NCBI RefSeq assembly: GCF_900636535.1
Contig: NZ_LR134289.1
Span: forward strand, 1,488,001 to 1,552,000
Reading direction: 5' to 3'
DNA from: Chryseobacterium gleum
GTDB taxonomy: Bacteria; Bacteroidota; Bacteroidia; Flavobacteriales; Weeksellaceae
Length of the DNA stretch: 64,000 bases
In this document: positions 54,805-63,523 of the stretch, piece after piece
Layout of the letters: every line of letters begins with the position of its first letter
How positions within the stretch are numbered: the stretch's first letter is position 1
The notes under the pieces: generated by a model
Seen by the model: only the letters and a program-made list of their open reading frames with translations
Databases searched by the model: none
Told to the model about the DNA's origin: nothing
Position numbers and translations under genes: made by a program

Positions 54805-55884
54805 TTATGGTAATGTTATAACTTCTGATGAGATTATTTTGCGTTCATATTCTGAATCATAATAGGCATTACTTTTCCATAATATGTATGTCAATTCCAA
54901 TAATTTCCTTTGGATGGCAACTATAGCCTTCATTTTAATCCCATGCCTTGAAACTATTCTTAAGAAAATATCTCTGAATCTTTCATCAGTCCTGATTGCA
55001 GCCAGTGCCGGAAAGTGCATTACTTTCCTTAAATTCCGATTACCCCGCTTGGATATTCGGGGTTTGGATTTCACTGAGGTTCCAGATGTTTTTTCTCTTA
55101 CATCTAATCCTGCATAACTGACCAATTGTCTTTTATTCTTTATTAACTCGAATCCGTTAGTTTCGGCTATAATGGTTACAGCGGTTAAGTTTCCAATTCC
55201 AGGAATAGAAGATACCATATTCATCTTTTCTAGTAGAACTTCGTCTCCTTTGATAAGTATAGCAATTTCTTCTCTTATCTCTTTTTCCTGCGAATCAATA
55301 AGAGCTATTCTTTTTTTTGTTCGTTTCACTGAGCTTTCACTTGATGTTTCAGAAGTACGTTCTGCATGCAGTTGATTTTTTAACATTGTACGCTCATGTA
55401 CCAACTGCTCTCGTTCCCGACAAAGCTGTCTCAAATCATTGAATATTTTTAAAGGAGGTTGCCAAACTTCCAATTGCCTTTCCAAACCGAATCTCGAAAT
55501 GGCTTGTGAAGCGCTCTTGTCAGTTATGGTTTTTATGTCAAGTGTTCTCGCATAATTACTAATCTTGTTTGGCAGAACGATACTGACTTGTTTTTTAATA
55601 CTGCATAGGTAATAGGCTAAGGATTCATGATAAACGCCTGTTGCTTCCATTACGTACCGTACTTCTGTTGTAATTGATGTCTGCTTATTTACCCATGACA
55701 CAAGGCTTGAAAAACCCTTTCGAGTATTGGGAAATACTTTGTATGCATAAACTTCTATGCTGATTTGTTCATCCATTCGACCAAGCGATACAACTAATTC
55801 ATTTTGTGCTACATCAATTCCTACTGTCTGCTTTAATAATACCTTCATCTTATCTGGTTTAGGTAAGTGATAACCTTTCTTCAT
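54805..55884 (-). CDS. IS110-family transposase
   Basis: 359 aa. N-terminal RuvC-like DEDD domain (TVGIDVAQNELVVSLG; Asp/Glu pairs) and the C-terminal IS116/IS110/IS902 domain with VSSIPGIGNLTAVTIIAE and the conserved Ser in KPRISKRGNRNLRKVMH. IS110 enzymes use a bridge RNA from the element. No inverted repeats were found, as usual; element ends uncertain. The gene is intact. Confidence 0.93.
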   Translation of the reverse strand: MKKGYHLPKPDKMKVLLKQTVGIDVAQNELVVSLGRMDEQISIEVYAYKVFPNTRKGFSSLVSWVNKQTSITTEVRYVMEATGVYHESLAYYLCSIKKQVSIVLPNKISNYARTLDIKTITDKSASQAISRFGLERQLEVWQPPLKIFNDLRQLCREREQLVHERTMLKNQLHAERTSETSSESSVKRTKKRIALIDSQEKEIREEIAILIKGDEVLLEKMNMVSSIPGIGNLTAVTIIAETNGFELIKNKRQLVSYAGLDVREKTSGTSVKSKPRISKRGNRNLRKVMHFPALAAIRTDERFRDIFLRIVSRHGIKMKAIVAIQRKLLELTYILWKSNAYYDSEYERKIISSEVITLP

Positions 55885-56246
55885 CTTTTCTCCTGACTGG
55901 ATATACTGGCTATAAGACTCATCATAATGAGCAAATTCCTTACATTCTGTTCAGATTCTAAAAGGTTAAAGAAGAGGAGGCAGTTTCTTTTCTTGAATAT
56001 ACCATATAGGCTATTTAAAGCAAAATCTGCTCTCGCCCTTCTTCACTTAGATTATATTATACAAACATAGGAGAAGCAAAAGAACGTCGCCTGATTAATG
56101 ATGGTTTATAATAGAATATTTGCCATAACCCTAGCATCTAATTCATTAAATTTGTCCTTAAAACAAATAGACTAATTCCTATACAAAATACCCAAATTTT
56201 CTAAATTATGGGGTTAGCGGTAAAGCTATAATACAGGTCATAAAAG
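55885..56246. other. IS110 upstream non-coding DNA (bridge-RNA candidate)
   Basis: 362 bases without a gene. Near the transposase start are small hairpins (CTCAT/ATGAG at 55918-55931). By family knowledge, IS110 bridge RNA is encoded in such flanking non-coding sequence. The right end of the element is not defined. Confidence 0.35.
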
Positions 56247-56714
56247 ATGAAATACTTAGTAAAGGACGAGGAACTCGAATTGAAATATGAAGCAGGTAAA
56301 GGTGCTTGGACATATCACATCCAAGTACCTAACACTAAACATATCGTAGGAAAATGGGGTTCATTGAAAGTATCTGGTACAATTGACAACTACACAATTG
56401 ACAGTATTAATTTGTTTACGATTGGAGGACAAGACAAGCTAATTTCAATTAATGACAAAATCAGGAAAGCAATCAGCAAAAGTGGTGGCGACACTGTAAC
56501 TGTGACACTTTACTTATTGATTTCAAAGGAGCCGATTACAGAAAAAGAAATATTAGATACTTTTAGAAATTCGGGTGTTTTAAAATCGTTCAATAAATTA
56601 CCAAAAGAAGATAGGATCAAAATTATTGAAAAAATATCCTCTACAAAATCCGAGGACAAACAAGTAAATCTAATTTTGAAATACATTGACCAATTGGGTG
56701 ACGACAATGATTAA
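56247..56714 (+). CDS. DUF1905 domain protein
   Basis: 155 aa. The N-terminal ~95 residues fit DUF1905: VPNTKHIVGKWGSLKVSGTIDN, and the C-terminal ~55 residues are a YdeI/OmpD-associated type helix set (KLPKEDRIKIIEKISSTK). Cytoplasmic; function unknown. Right after the IS110 element. Confidence 0.7.
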   Translation: MKYLVKDEELELKYEAGKGAWTYHIQVPNTKHIVGKWGSLKVSGTIDNYTIDSINLFTIGGQDKLISINDKIRKAISKSGGDTVTVTLYLLISKEPITEKEILDTFRNSGVLKSFNKLPKEDRIKIIEKISSTKSEDKQVNLILKYIDQLGDDND

Positions 56715-56810
56715 GCAGTCTTCACTTGATTTCCTTTCTACTCTCAAGCACAATGGTTTGAACAAAAAAATGGCATTACTTTAAAACTGTCAGTAAAAAT
56801 AAATTTCAAA

Positions 56811-57797
56811 ATGATTGAAACTGAAATCTCAATAACCGTAAACAGAAAATCCGATATTACCTTATTAGAGCAAACAATCGTCGGGAACAAGTTCCAATTT
56901 CCGGTTTACATTCGGGAATATGAATTTAGCTATCAAATAAATTTTACAAGTGATTATGAGGAATGGGAATTAGACACGGCTATTCTCAATTCTTTTCCTG
57001 GATATGAATTTACCACCGACCTCGAAAAAGGACGGAAGGAAATACGGATACAAATATCCCGATACCAATCAGAATTATCGACTGATGGCTGGGGAAGACG
57101 GATTGAAAATCCTTTGGATGAAACGAAATATCTTGTAAAAGCATCGGTAAATAAGCCTGAAAAGTTCAACCCTAAAATCAAAGTTTTGTTCGAAGATAAA
57201 GAGCAGTACTACTTTGTAAATATTGCAGATGGTGTTAACAGTGCTACTGAAGAAAAAGGTTTTTTGCTTCTGGATCATTTTAAAACCAATAACCCTGATG
57301 AAGCAACATTTTTTGATAGATTATACAAATCTCCCTTAGAAGCTTTTCATTCAGGATACTACAAGTTGTCCAAAGTAGTGGATCAGGATTTTGGCACTTA
57401 CCTTGAAAACAAAAAGAAAGAAATCAGAGAAATTCAAAAACAACCACGAAAAATCATCAGAGATTTTATAAACGCCTGTAACAGTTCCGATGAAAGTAGT
57501 ATCCTGAAAAATCTTGACGAAAATATCATTTTTGAAGTTCGTAAAAACTGGAAAACATTATTTGAAATCGAAGGGCTTTCAAAATTCAAAGAGTATCTGA
57601 ACTCATCCGATCAACAATTGTGTGGTAAGAATTTTAAAATCAGGTCATCTTGGAGTTTTAGTTTACCCAACGTGACTATTGGAATAAAATATTTTCCGCC
57701 AGCTACAGAACAGGATATGCACCCTATTCAAAAATATGAGCAGATAAGGTTTGTACTAAATGATAAAAAAATCGCTAGTATTTTGTATGAGAATTAG
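56811..57797 (+). CDS. Hypothetical protein with SnoaL-like C-terminus
   Basis: 328 aa. N-terminal beta-rich part (1-110), a middle block, and a C-terminal ~110 residues (IIRDFINACNSSDESSILKNLDENIIFEV) with the SnoaL-like cone fold. No family named. 97 bases after the DUF1905 gene. Confidence 0.5.
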   Translation: MIETEISITVNRKSDITLLEQTIVGNKFQFPVYIREYEFSYQINFTSDYEEWELDTAILNSFPGYEFTTDLEKGRKEIRIQISRYQSELSTDGWGRRIENPLDETKYLVKASVNKPEKFNPKIKVLFEDKEQYYFVNIADGVNSATEEKGFLLLDHFKTNNPDEATFFDRLYKSPLEAFHSGYYKLSKVVDQDFGTYLENKKKEIREIQKQPRKIIRDFINACNSSDESSILKNLDENIIFEVRKNWKTLFEIEGLSKFKEYLNSSDQQLCGKNFKIRSSWSFSLPNVTIGIKYFPPATEQDMHPIQKYEQIRFVLNDKKIASILYEN

Positions 57798-57808
57798 TGA
57801 ATTTTATC

Positions 57809-58198
57809 CTAATTGATAACGGCTTCTATTACTTTTCTAAAATATTCCGCATCATTACCAATCAGCAAGTAACTTGAAAAACCAATATCTAAAAGATATT
57901 TACCCACTTTCGCATCATCAATATCACTATGTGCAATAAGTTTTATTGTTGGATATTTTGTTCTTAATTCTTGAAGTTCAACCAAAACATTCTTGTTGTA
58001 AAAATCAAGGTCGATAATACAAATTTTAGGGAGTTCATTTAATGAAGATAATTTTGATAGTCCATCTTCAATGCTTTCTGAACGAAATAAGACTTCAGTT
58101 CCTGAAGCAATGAGGTCTTTGCAAATTAAATCTAAAATTGGGCTTTTATCATTGATAAAGGCGAGTGTAATTTTTTGTTGGGATGTACCAGTTTTCAT
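57809..58198 (-). CDS. Orphan receiver-like protein
   Basis: 129 aa from the ATG at 58198. REC-like pattern: KITLAFINDKSP, phosphoacceptor Asp in ICIIDLDFYN (about residue 58), KLIAHSD and LLIGND. The early acidic pair is reduced (Asn-Asp) and the final Lys is not clear, so it may be a degenerate receiver. It lies 53 bases downstream (minus) of the second structured element. Confidence 0.6.
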   Translation of the reverse strand: MKTGTSQQKITLAFINDKSPILDLICKDLIASGTEVLFRSESIEDGLSKLSSLNELPKICIIDLDFYNKNVLVELQELRTKYPTIKLIAHSDIDDAKVGKYLLDIGFSSYLLIGNDAEYFRKVIEAVIN

Positions 58199-58250
58199 AT
58201 CATCATACTTTTTTAAAGTTGATGTAGCCCTGCACAAAAAGAAAGCGCAG

Positions 58251-58376
58251 GCCACTACACTTACCGCACATTGAGGCACTGGTATACCCGACAACGAATA
58301 AGCGAGCGCCCACGCCTATGGCATGAGCGTTCTTCCTTATCGTCCCGTTGTCTAAAAATTACCAGTTTTCAATGTG
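58251..58376 (-). ncRNA. Conserved structured RNA-like element, copy 2
   Basis: Helices in plus coordinates: outer 58369-58376 with 58267-58274; 58360-58366 with 58278-58284; 58347-58352 with 58290-58295; 58336-58341 with 58297-58302; 10-bp hairpin 58320-58329 with 58307-58316. Same order as copy 1, with compensatory changes. Lies between the HTH gene at 58471 and the receiver gene at 57809, 53 bases upstream of the latter, so a leader RNA is possible. Confidence 0.7.
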
Positions 58377-58470
58377 GGACTTAAAGCAAAAACACTTTAA
58401 GTATTTCTATATTTTACATAGCAAAGATACTAAACTCTTGCTATTAGATGTATTAATGCAATAAAAAAGC

Positions 58471-58776
58471 TTAGTCTGAATTAGTTTTGTGATTGATATA
58501 ATTCTGCTCCAATATTGTCATCAAATCTGTTTCCTTATAAATAATTTTGCCACCAATCTGAATATACGGCAGGATATTATCATCACGATATTGCTGTAAA
58601 GTGCGTTTGCTAATGTGTAACAGTTTGCATACATCTTCGCCCGACAAATAAATTTCTCCATTCATTACGGGACGATAGTTTTTTAATATGCTTTCAATAC
58701 GGTCTCTCAATATCAAAATCATTTCTTGATGGGAAATGATTTCTTCATTATCATTCGTCAGTAAATCCATTATCAT
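58471..58776 (-). CDS. Helix-turn-helix (excisionase-like) protein
   Basis: 101 aa (an alternative ATG at 58770 gives 99). Winged-helix core: YLSGEDVCKLLHISKRTLQQYRDDNILPYI then GGKIIYKETDLMTIL. It overlaps the next HTH gene's 3' end by 26 bases. Equivalent of the 7781-8089 gene. Confidence 0.8.
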   Translation of the reverse strand: MIMDLLTNDNEEIISHQEMILILRDRIESILKNYRPVMNGEIYLSGEDVCKLLHISKRTLQQYRDDNILPYIQIGGKIIYKETDLMTILEQNYINHKTNSD

Positions 58777-59062
58777 TGGTATTGTACGGCTGTCCAGCTT
58801 CGAGCAAAGCCCGTACGTCCGAGAGTTTATAATAATTCTTGCGGTTCAGTTTGGAATAAGGCAATAGTCCTTTATCCTTGTAGGTCTGCAAAGTCCGTTT
58901 GGTAATGTTCATCATCAAACACACTTCCTGGTTATCGAGCCATTTTTCTTCTTTGAAAATTGAAGTGTATTTCATTGTGGCATTTTCGGTCAATTCCAAA
59001 AGTGCTTTCAGTTCATTTGTCATTCCATCCAATGCGGATTTTTGTATTGCGATAACTTCCAT
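58751..59062 (-). CDS. Helix-turn-helix (excisionase-like) protein, upstream partner
   Basis: 103 aa. Helical N-terminus and a MerR-like HTH: WLDNQEVCLMMNITKRTLQTYKDKGLLPYS, KNYYKLSDVRALL. Same type as the 8102-8455 gene. The 13-bp motif copy 3 is 84 bases upstream. Confidence 0.8.
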   Translation of the reverse strand: MEVIAIQKSALDGMTNELKALLELTENATMKYTSIFKEEKWLDNQEVCLMMNITKRTLQTYKDKGLLPYSKLNRKNYYKLSDVRALLEAGQPYNTNDNGFTDE

Positions 59063-59145
59063 TATTTGCTCAATTTTGCTGTGGAAGTCGAATTTATCAA
59101 GGATTTGTAAAGGCTTGGAAAATGTGGTATTGATTGTCGTTGAAA

Positions 59146-59158
59146 GGCAGTATTTGTC
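59146..59158 (-). promoter_or_regulatory. Shared 13-bp motif, copy 3
   Basis: GGCAGTATTTGTC on the plus strand; cf. 7770 and 8498. Lies in the divergent region between the HTH pair and the 533-aa gene. Confidence 0.45.
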
Positions 59159-59231
59159 GCCACGATATAAATTTCAAGATAGTTTATTTTGTAAATTTGA
59201 AGAATATAGGTTACTGATAAATTAATTTTAA

Positions 59232-60833
59232 ATGGCAGTATTACAAAAAGGCAATTCAAATTATCCGTTTTGGGGAGCATCAATAAATCTAATCACTGGA
59301 CTTGACCCGTTAGGCCTTCAAACAACCTCAGAAGCGACTTACGCCACTATGTTGCCTGGAATTTCCAATTTGACTAATCGTCTCCGTTATTATGGGTTTT
59401 ATTGTTGGCTTTTAGACTTCTATTTCAAGACCGAGAAGAAAGGCAACTCAAAAGAACAATATCGTTTTATCCGCAGAGCTGAATTGATGATTGCCATAAT
59501 TATGCAAAGCGAGCGTAAAGGAGTTCAACAGATAACAGGAAGTAACTTTGCTTCAAACCTAATAAATACAGCTGAGGAAACTTATTTTGACTTAGCCGAA
59601 GGAGCAGACAAGGACAATACCGATAAAAATGTTTATTGGAAATATCCATCCGGTGCATTCGGACAATATTATTACGGAGCAATGCAGGCACTTTCCTTAA
59701 TTATTACAGCAATAAATGATGATGGAGATGTTATTTACAACATTAGTAAACCACACCCAAGACAAAAAGTTTCTGGGGAACAATTAGCCGAGGCTTTTGA
59801 AGGATCATTGTCACCACAAATAAAAGAGTTATTTTATATTAATATCAAAAAAGGAAAACTCTACCAAGATGATATTTCAGAACTGATAAAGTATTTTGCG
59901 ATTGATACGATACAAACAGAAAATGCCGAATGGCAACTATATGTAGAAATGCTTTTGGACAAAGACGATCCAAGTCAAGAAATGGAAGAACGTTTTACTT
60001 TTCACAGAAGGGAAACAATTTTGTCGCTCTTAAATACAGCTGTTAAAAATGAAAATAATTACGACTGGTATAGATTTCTATTGGAAAGTTACCGAAAGAA
60101 ATTGGGAACAAATGGTTATCCTGAAACGGAAACTAATATTGGTTGGTACTGCTATCAATTAAATGAGTATTGGCAGTACAGTTGCGGAACAATATTTTGG
60201 GCTGTATTACAACATCTTTACGATTTCCAACAAGACCAATATCTACCATTGTTTGTAAAGAAATTTTCAAGCAGTATTACAAATGAAATATGCAAAGAGC
60301 TAAAGCAAGCTACAGAGCCAACAAGTTCACTTGCAGAAATTTTGGAGTTAATCCCTGACACAGAAGATGAGGAAAACATCAAAAAGGAAATTGATGGAAC
60401 AAACGACCCTGTTATAGTAGCAAAATATGGCTTTATTCTTTTGCTTCAAATATTCAAAAATAATAGAGAGCAACTTCATCCATTGAAAGAATTTATGAGC
60501 AGAAAAAAGATAGAAAGGGATGGGAATATGGTTGATGGTATCTTGACAGTTCACACAGCAGAAAACGATACACTTCAAGATTTTGTTGAACAATTTATTT
60601 TACGCAAAATTATTTACAGGCACTCAATGGTTGCACTCAGAAAAATGGGCAACGGCTCACAGGCTACTCACAAATTTTTTATTGAGGAACAATACATCCG
60701 TTTCATAGATACATTTCCTCCAAGAAACACATCGCCAAGAATGAACGCCTTGCAAAACATAATGTTTGATTTGCAGGTAATCAACGACCAAAGGATTTTA
60801 TCGCAATTACATAAGAAACTTTTGGTTGACTGA
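59232..60833 (+). CDS. Unknown 533-aa partner of the PLD-like protein
   Basis: 533 aa. Opens KGNSNYPFWGASINLITGLDPLGLQTTSEATYA, followed by long helical stretches; no domain recognised. It begins 73 bases after the 13-bp motif and its stop TGA overlaps the ATG of the PLD gene. The pairing suggests a two-component system, inferred to be defence related. Confidence 0.65.
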   Translation: MAVLQKGNSNYPFWGASINLITGLDPLGLQTTSEATYATMLPGISNLTNRLRYYGFYCWLLDFYFKTEKKGNSKEQYRFIRRAELMIAIIMQSERKGVQQITGSNFASNLINTAEETYFDLAEGADKDNTDKNVYWKYPSGAFGQYYYGAMQALSLIITAINDDGDVIYNISKPHPRQKVSGEQLAEAFEGSLSPQIKELFYINIKKGKLYQDDISELIKYFAIDTIQTENAEWQLYVEMLLDKDDPSQEMEERFTFHRRETILSLLNTAVKNENNYDWYRFLLESYRKKLGTNGYPETETNIGWYCYQLNEYWQYSCGTIFWAVLQHLYDFQQDQYLPLFVKKFSSSITNEICKELKQATEPTSSLAEILELIPDTEDEENIKKEIDGTNDPVIVAKYGFILLLQIFKNNREQLHPLKEFMSRKKIERDGNMVDGILTVHTAENDTLQDFVEQFILRKIIYRHSMVALRKMGNGSQATHKFFIEEQYIRFIDTFPPRNTSPRMNALQNIMFDLQVINDQRILSQLHKKLLVD

Positions 60834-63484
60834 TGATACTAGAAAGAGAAAACATACTAACATTGATAGGAAGCAGAAGATATCATTCTGCAATTCTTAC
60901 TACCTTCAGCTTTGACTTTTATTTTTTTGAAATGAAAGCAATGAAATGGTTGCGTTCTTGTGGCGTGAGAAACATCAACGTTTTTATTGATGGACATTAT
61001 TATTCAGAGTTAATGCAACAAGTGACAGGAGAAGAAATGCAACTTTCTGCCGGTTATTCACTTTATCCTGTTTTTCAAAAGTCAGTATTCCATCCAAAAA
61101 TTTGGATGTTGTTTGGTGAAAAAGAAGGATTGCTTATTGTTGGTTCTGGAAACCTTACAAATTCTGGAAATGGCAACAATGATGAGATTTGGGGAGCATT
61201 TCATTTTGATATTCGTTCAACCGAAAATTCATCAGTCTTTTCGTCAGCTTGGGATTATCTATCAACTCTTTCATCGTCAGTTAAAGGACAGATGAATGAA
61301 AAAACTACAAAATGGATACTTGAACATTCTAAATGGCTGAATGAATTGCCAAAGACAAAACCATTTCAATTTTTCGAAACGTCGCAAAAAGAGAAGGTTG
61401 CTTTCCTGTTTAATACTGAAACAACTTCTATTTGGAACGAACTTTTAAAACATCTTAGCAATGAGAAAGTAGTAGAAATAACTACCATTTCTCCATATTA
61501 TGACAAAAATGGGAAAGTATTGCAAGAACTTAATTCTCTTTTTCCTTCAGCCATAGTAAAAGTCATATTGGATGAAAGTGGTTTAATCCCTTCTGCAATG
61601 CAAGTGAGCAAAGCGTTTACATTTTACGATTGGTGTGATGCAGGCGTAAGCAAAATCCAATATGCAAAATCTGGAAACTCAAAATCAAAACTTCACGGGA
61701 AGATTATTCATTTCAAGACAAAAAATGGAAAAGAGTTTTGCTTGTTCGGTAGTGCCAATATTACACCTGCAGGATTGGGATTATTGGGCAAAAATTCAAA
61801 TGCAGAAGTTTCACTTCTTATTCAGTCAGAAAAAGGTGGACTGTTAAATCAATTAGGCATAAAACTGAAAACAAGCAATAGTAAAACCCTTGATGAATTT
61901 ACAACGACTACAAGTAAATCAATTTATGAAACTATAATCGAGAATAATCAATTTAAACTACAACTGCTATCGGCAGAGTTGATTTATGATGAATTTATAC
62001 TTCATTCCAATGGCACCTATACCGATGAATTTAAGGTTGTTTTCTTCGATAAACAAAACCGATTTTTGTATTCCAAAACATTCTCAAATTATGAGAAAGA
62101 ACTAAAAACAAAACTCAATTTAGAATTAGGCACTTTCCAATATGTGCAATTGACAAATATTAGTGAAGAGATTATCTCTAATAAACTTTTGATTTCAGAT
62201 TATTTCCTCTTGGCAAAAACGCATCCTAATCCAAAGACAGAGGAAATTGAAAAAATTTATAGCGAAATCCAAAATGGAGAGCTGAGCAAAGTTCTCGACT
62301 TGTTGCATTATGCAATCTTTGATGAAACAGAAAATGAAACAGGAGCCAGCTTTTTAGATAGTAGGAGAAGCACGTTTACAAAGCTGAATGATGACAAAGA
62401 ACCTGAAAAACTTTACGATCTCTCTTCCTATAAAGCAATAGAAAATTCTGGATTTGAAAAAAACCTTCTACTCTCTTCTCTTTCCCTACGTGTTTTAGAT
62501 GTTTTGAAGTTCATCAATTTAAATGGAATTTCAACAAATAAACAAGCTGATATAAGTATTGATGAGCAAGAAGACGATTTAGGCAACATAAATGGAAATG
62601 AGGAAGGAGAAGTGGCAACGGTTCGTAACCTCTCTTTTGTCATTCTTAAATCTGAAAAAAGAAAGTTGATGAACTACTTTGATAACCTTTACAATTACCA
62701 ACAAGAAATTCTCTATGGAAATAGTCGACCAAAAACATATAGGCCTACACTTACAGATTTGACTAAATATTTAATCGCTCTTGAGTTGATAAGTGAATAC
62801 GGAGGGAAATCTGCAAAGTATGACGAACAAGACACGCACCATTTTTTCAGTTATTTACCATTTGTAGACGATTATGACAATAACAATGTAAAGGGTTGTT
62901 GTTTAAACTTAATTGGCGACTTTTTGATGCTGGCAAGAAGCGGATTTAAAGCGTATGAATTTGACTATACAAAAAAGAAAATCGAGGAACTAAAAAAAGA
63001 GGCACTCATAAATACAATTGTTTGCTTAATTAACAATCGATGGAAAGATGATGAATTACATTACTTTTTTACTATGGCTTTAAATGCACTTCATTATTTA
63101 GGTTGTAGGAATGTAGATGATTTCAATAGCAATTTTGTAGAATTAAAATCCAAAATTAATATTAGAATTTCCGAGCTGAAAAACAGAACAAAGGGATTTG
63201 AAAAAAACTTAGAGATATTTTACGAAAGACTATGTCCTTCGTTTATAAAAGTGATTGAACAGATTGAAGATAAGAACTTTGATGCATCAGCAGTTAACGG
63301 GCAAATTATTTACAAATCGCCTTGGGGTTATAGCTACGTTCAGTACGTAAATAAAACAAACGATTTTACTTTAATCAGACCTGGCTTTATGTGGGACTAT
63401 GATAAAGAAGATTACATAAAACACAGTCCAGACGAAATTTATTTACCTCTAAAACTCTCATCTTTTATATGCACCGATTTGTAA
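60833..63484 (+). CDS. Phospholipase-D-like nuclease domain protein
   Basis: 883 aa. Two PLD half-motifs: His87-Pro-Lys89 with GSGN (104-107), and His288-Gly-Lys290 with GSAN (306-309), so a PLD-type nuclease (about 1-350). The C-terminal 530 residues have no known domain, rich in helices with LEKLYDLSSYKAIENSG-type segments. PLD nucleases occur in several phage-defence systems (e.g. DrmC of DISARM). This one is coupled to the upstream gene by overlapping stop/start. Followed by a bidirectional terminator. Confidence 0.75.
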   Translation: MILERENILTLIGSRRYHSAILTTFSFDFYFFEMKAMKWLRSCGVRNINVFIDGHYYSELMQQVTGEEMQLSAGYSLYPVFQKSVFHPKIWMLFGEKEGLLIVGSGNLTNSGNGNNDEIWGAFHFDIRSTENSSVFSSAWDYLSTLSSSVKGQMNEKTTKWILEHSKWLNELPKTKPFQFFETSQKEKVAFLFNTETTSIWNELLKHLSNEKVVEITTISPYYDKNGKVLQELNSLFPSAIVKVILDESGLIPSAMQVSKAFTFYDWCDAGVSKIQYAKSGNSKSKLHGKIIHFKTKNGKEFCLFGSANITPAGLGLLGKNSNAEVSLLIQSEKGGLLNQLGIKLKTSNSKTLDEFTTTTSKSIYETIIENNQFKLQLLSAELIYDEFILHSNGTYTDEFKVVFFDKQNRFLYSKTFSNYEKELKTKLNLELGTFQYVQLTNISEEIISNKLLISDYFLLAKTHPNPKTEEIEKIYSEIQNGELSKVLDLLHYAIFDETENETGASFLDSRRSTFTKLNDDKEPEKLYDLSSYKAIENSGFEKNLLLSSLSLRVLDVLKFINLNGISTNKQADISIDEQEDDLGNINGNEEGEVATVRNLSFVILKSEKRKLMNYFDNLYNYQQEILYGNSRPKTYRPTLTDLTKYLIALELISEYGGKSAKYDEQDTHHFFSYLPFVDDYDNNNVKGCCLNLIGDFLMLARSGFKAYEFDYTKKKIEELKKEALINTIVCLINNRWKDDELHYFFTMALNALHYLGCRNVDDFNSNFVELKSKINIRISELKNRTKGFEKNLEIFYERLCPSFIKVIEQIEDKNFDASAVNGQIIYKSPWGYSYVQYVNKTNDFTLIRPGFMWDYDKEDYIKHSPDEIYLPLKLSSFICTDL

Positions 63485-63490
63485 GTTAAA

Positions 63491-63519
63491 AAATCGGATA
63501 ACTTTTGGGTTATCCGATT
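63491..63519. terminator. Bidirectional terminator between convergent genes
   Basis: AATCGGATAAC (63492-63502) pairs with GTTATCCGATT (63509-63519), with T on both outer sides. Confidence 0.8.
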
Positions 63520-63523
63520 TGCG

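Noticed and set aside
58199..58294. N-terminal extension of the receiver gene to 58294
   Set aside because: The extra residues are read from the structured element side and do not look like protein; start at 58198 fits the REC fold.
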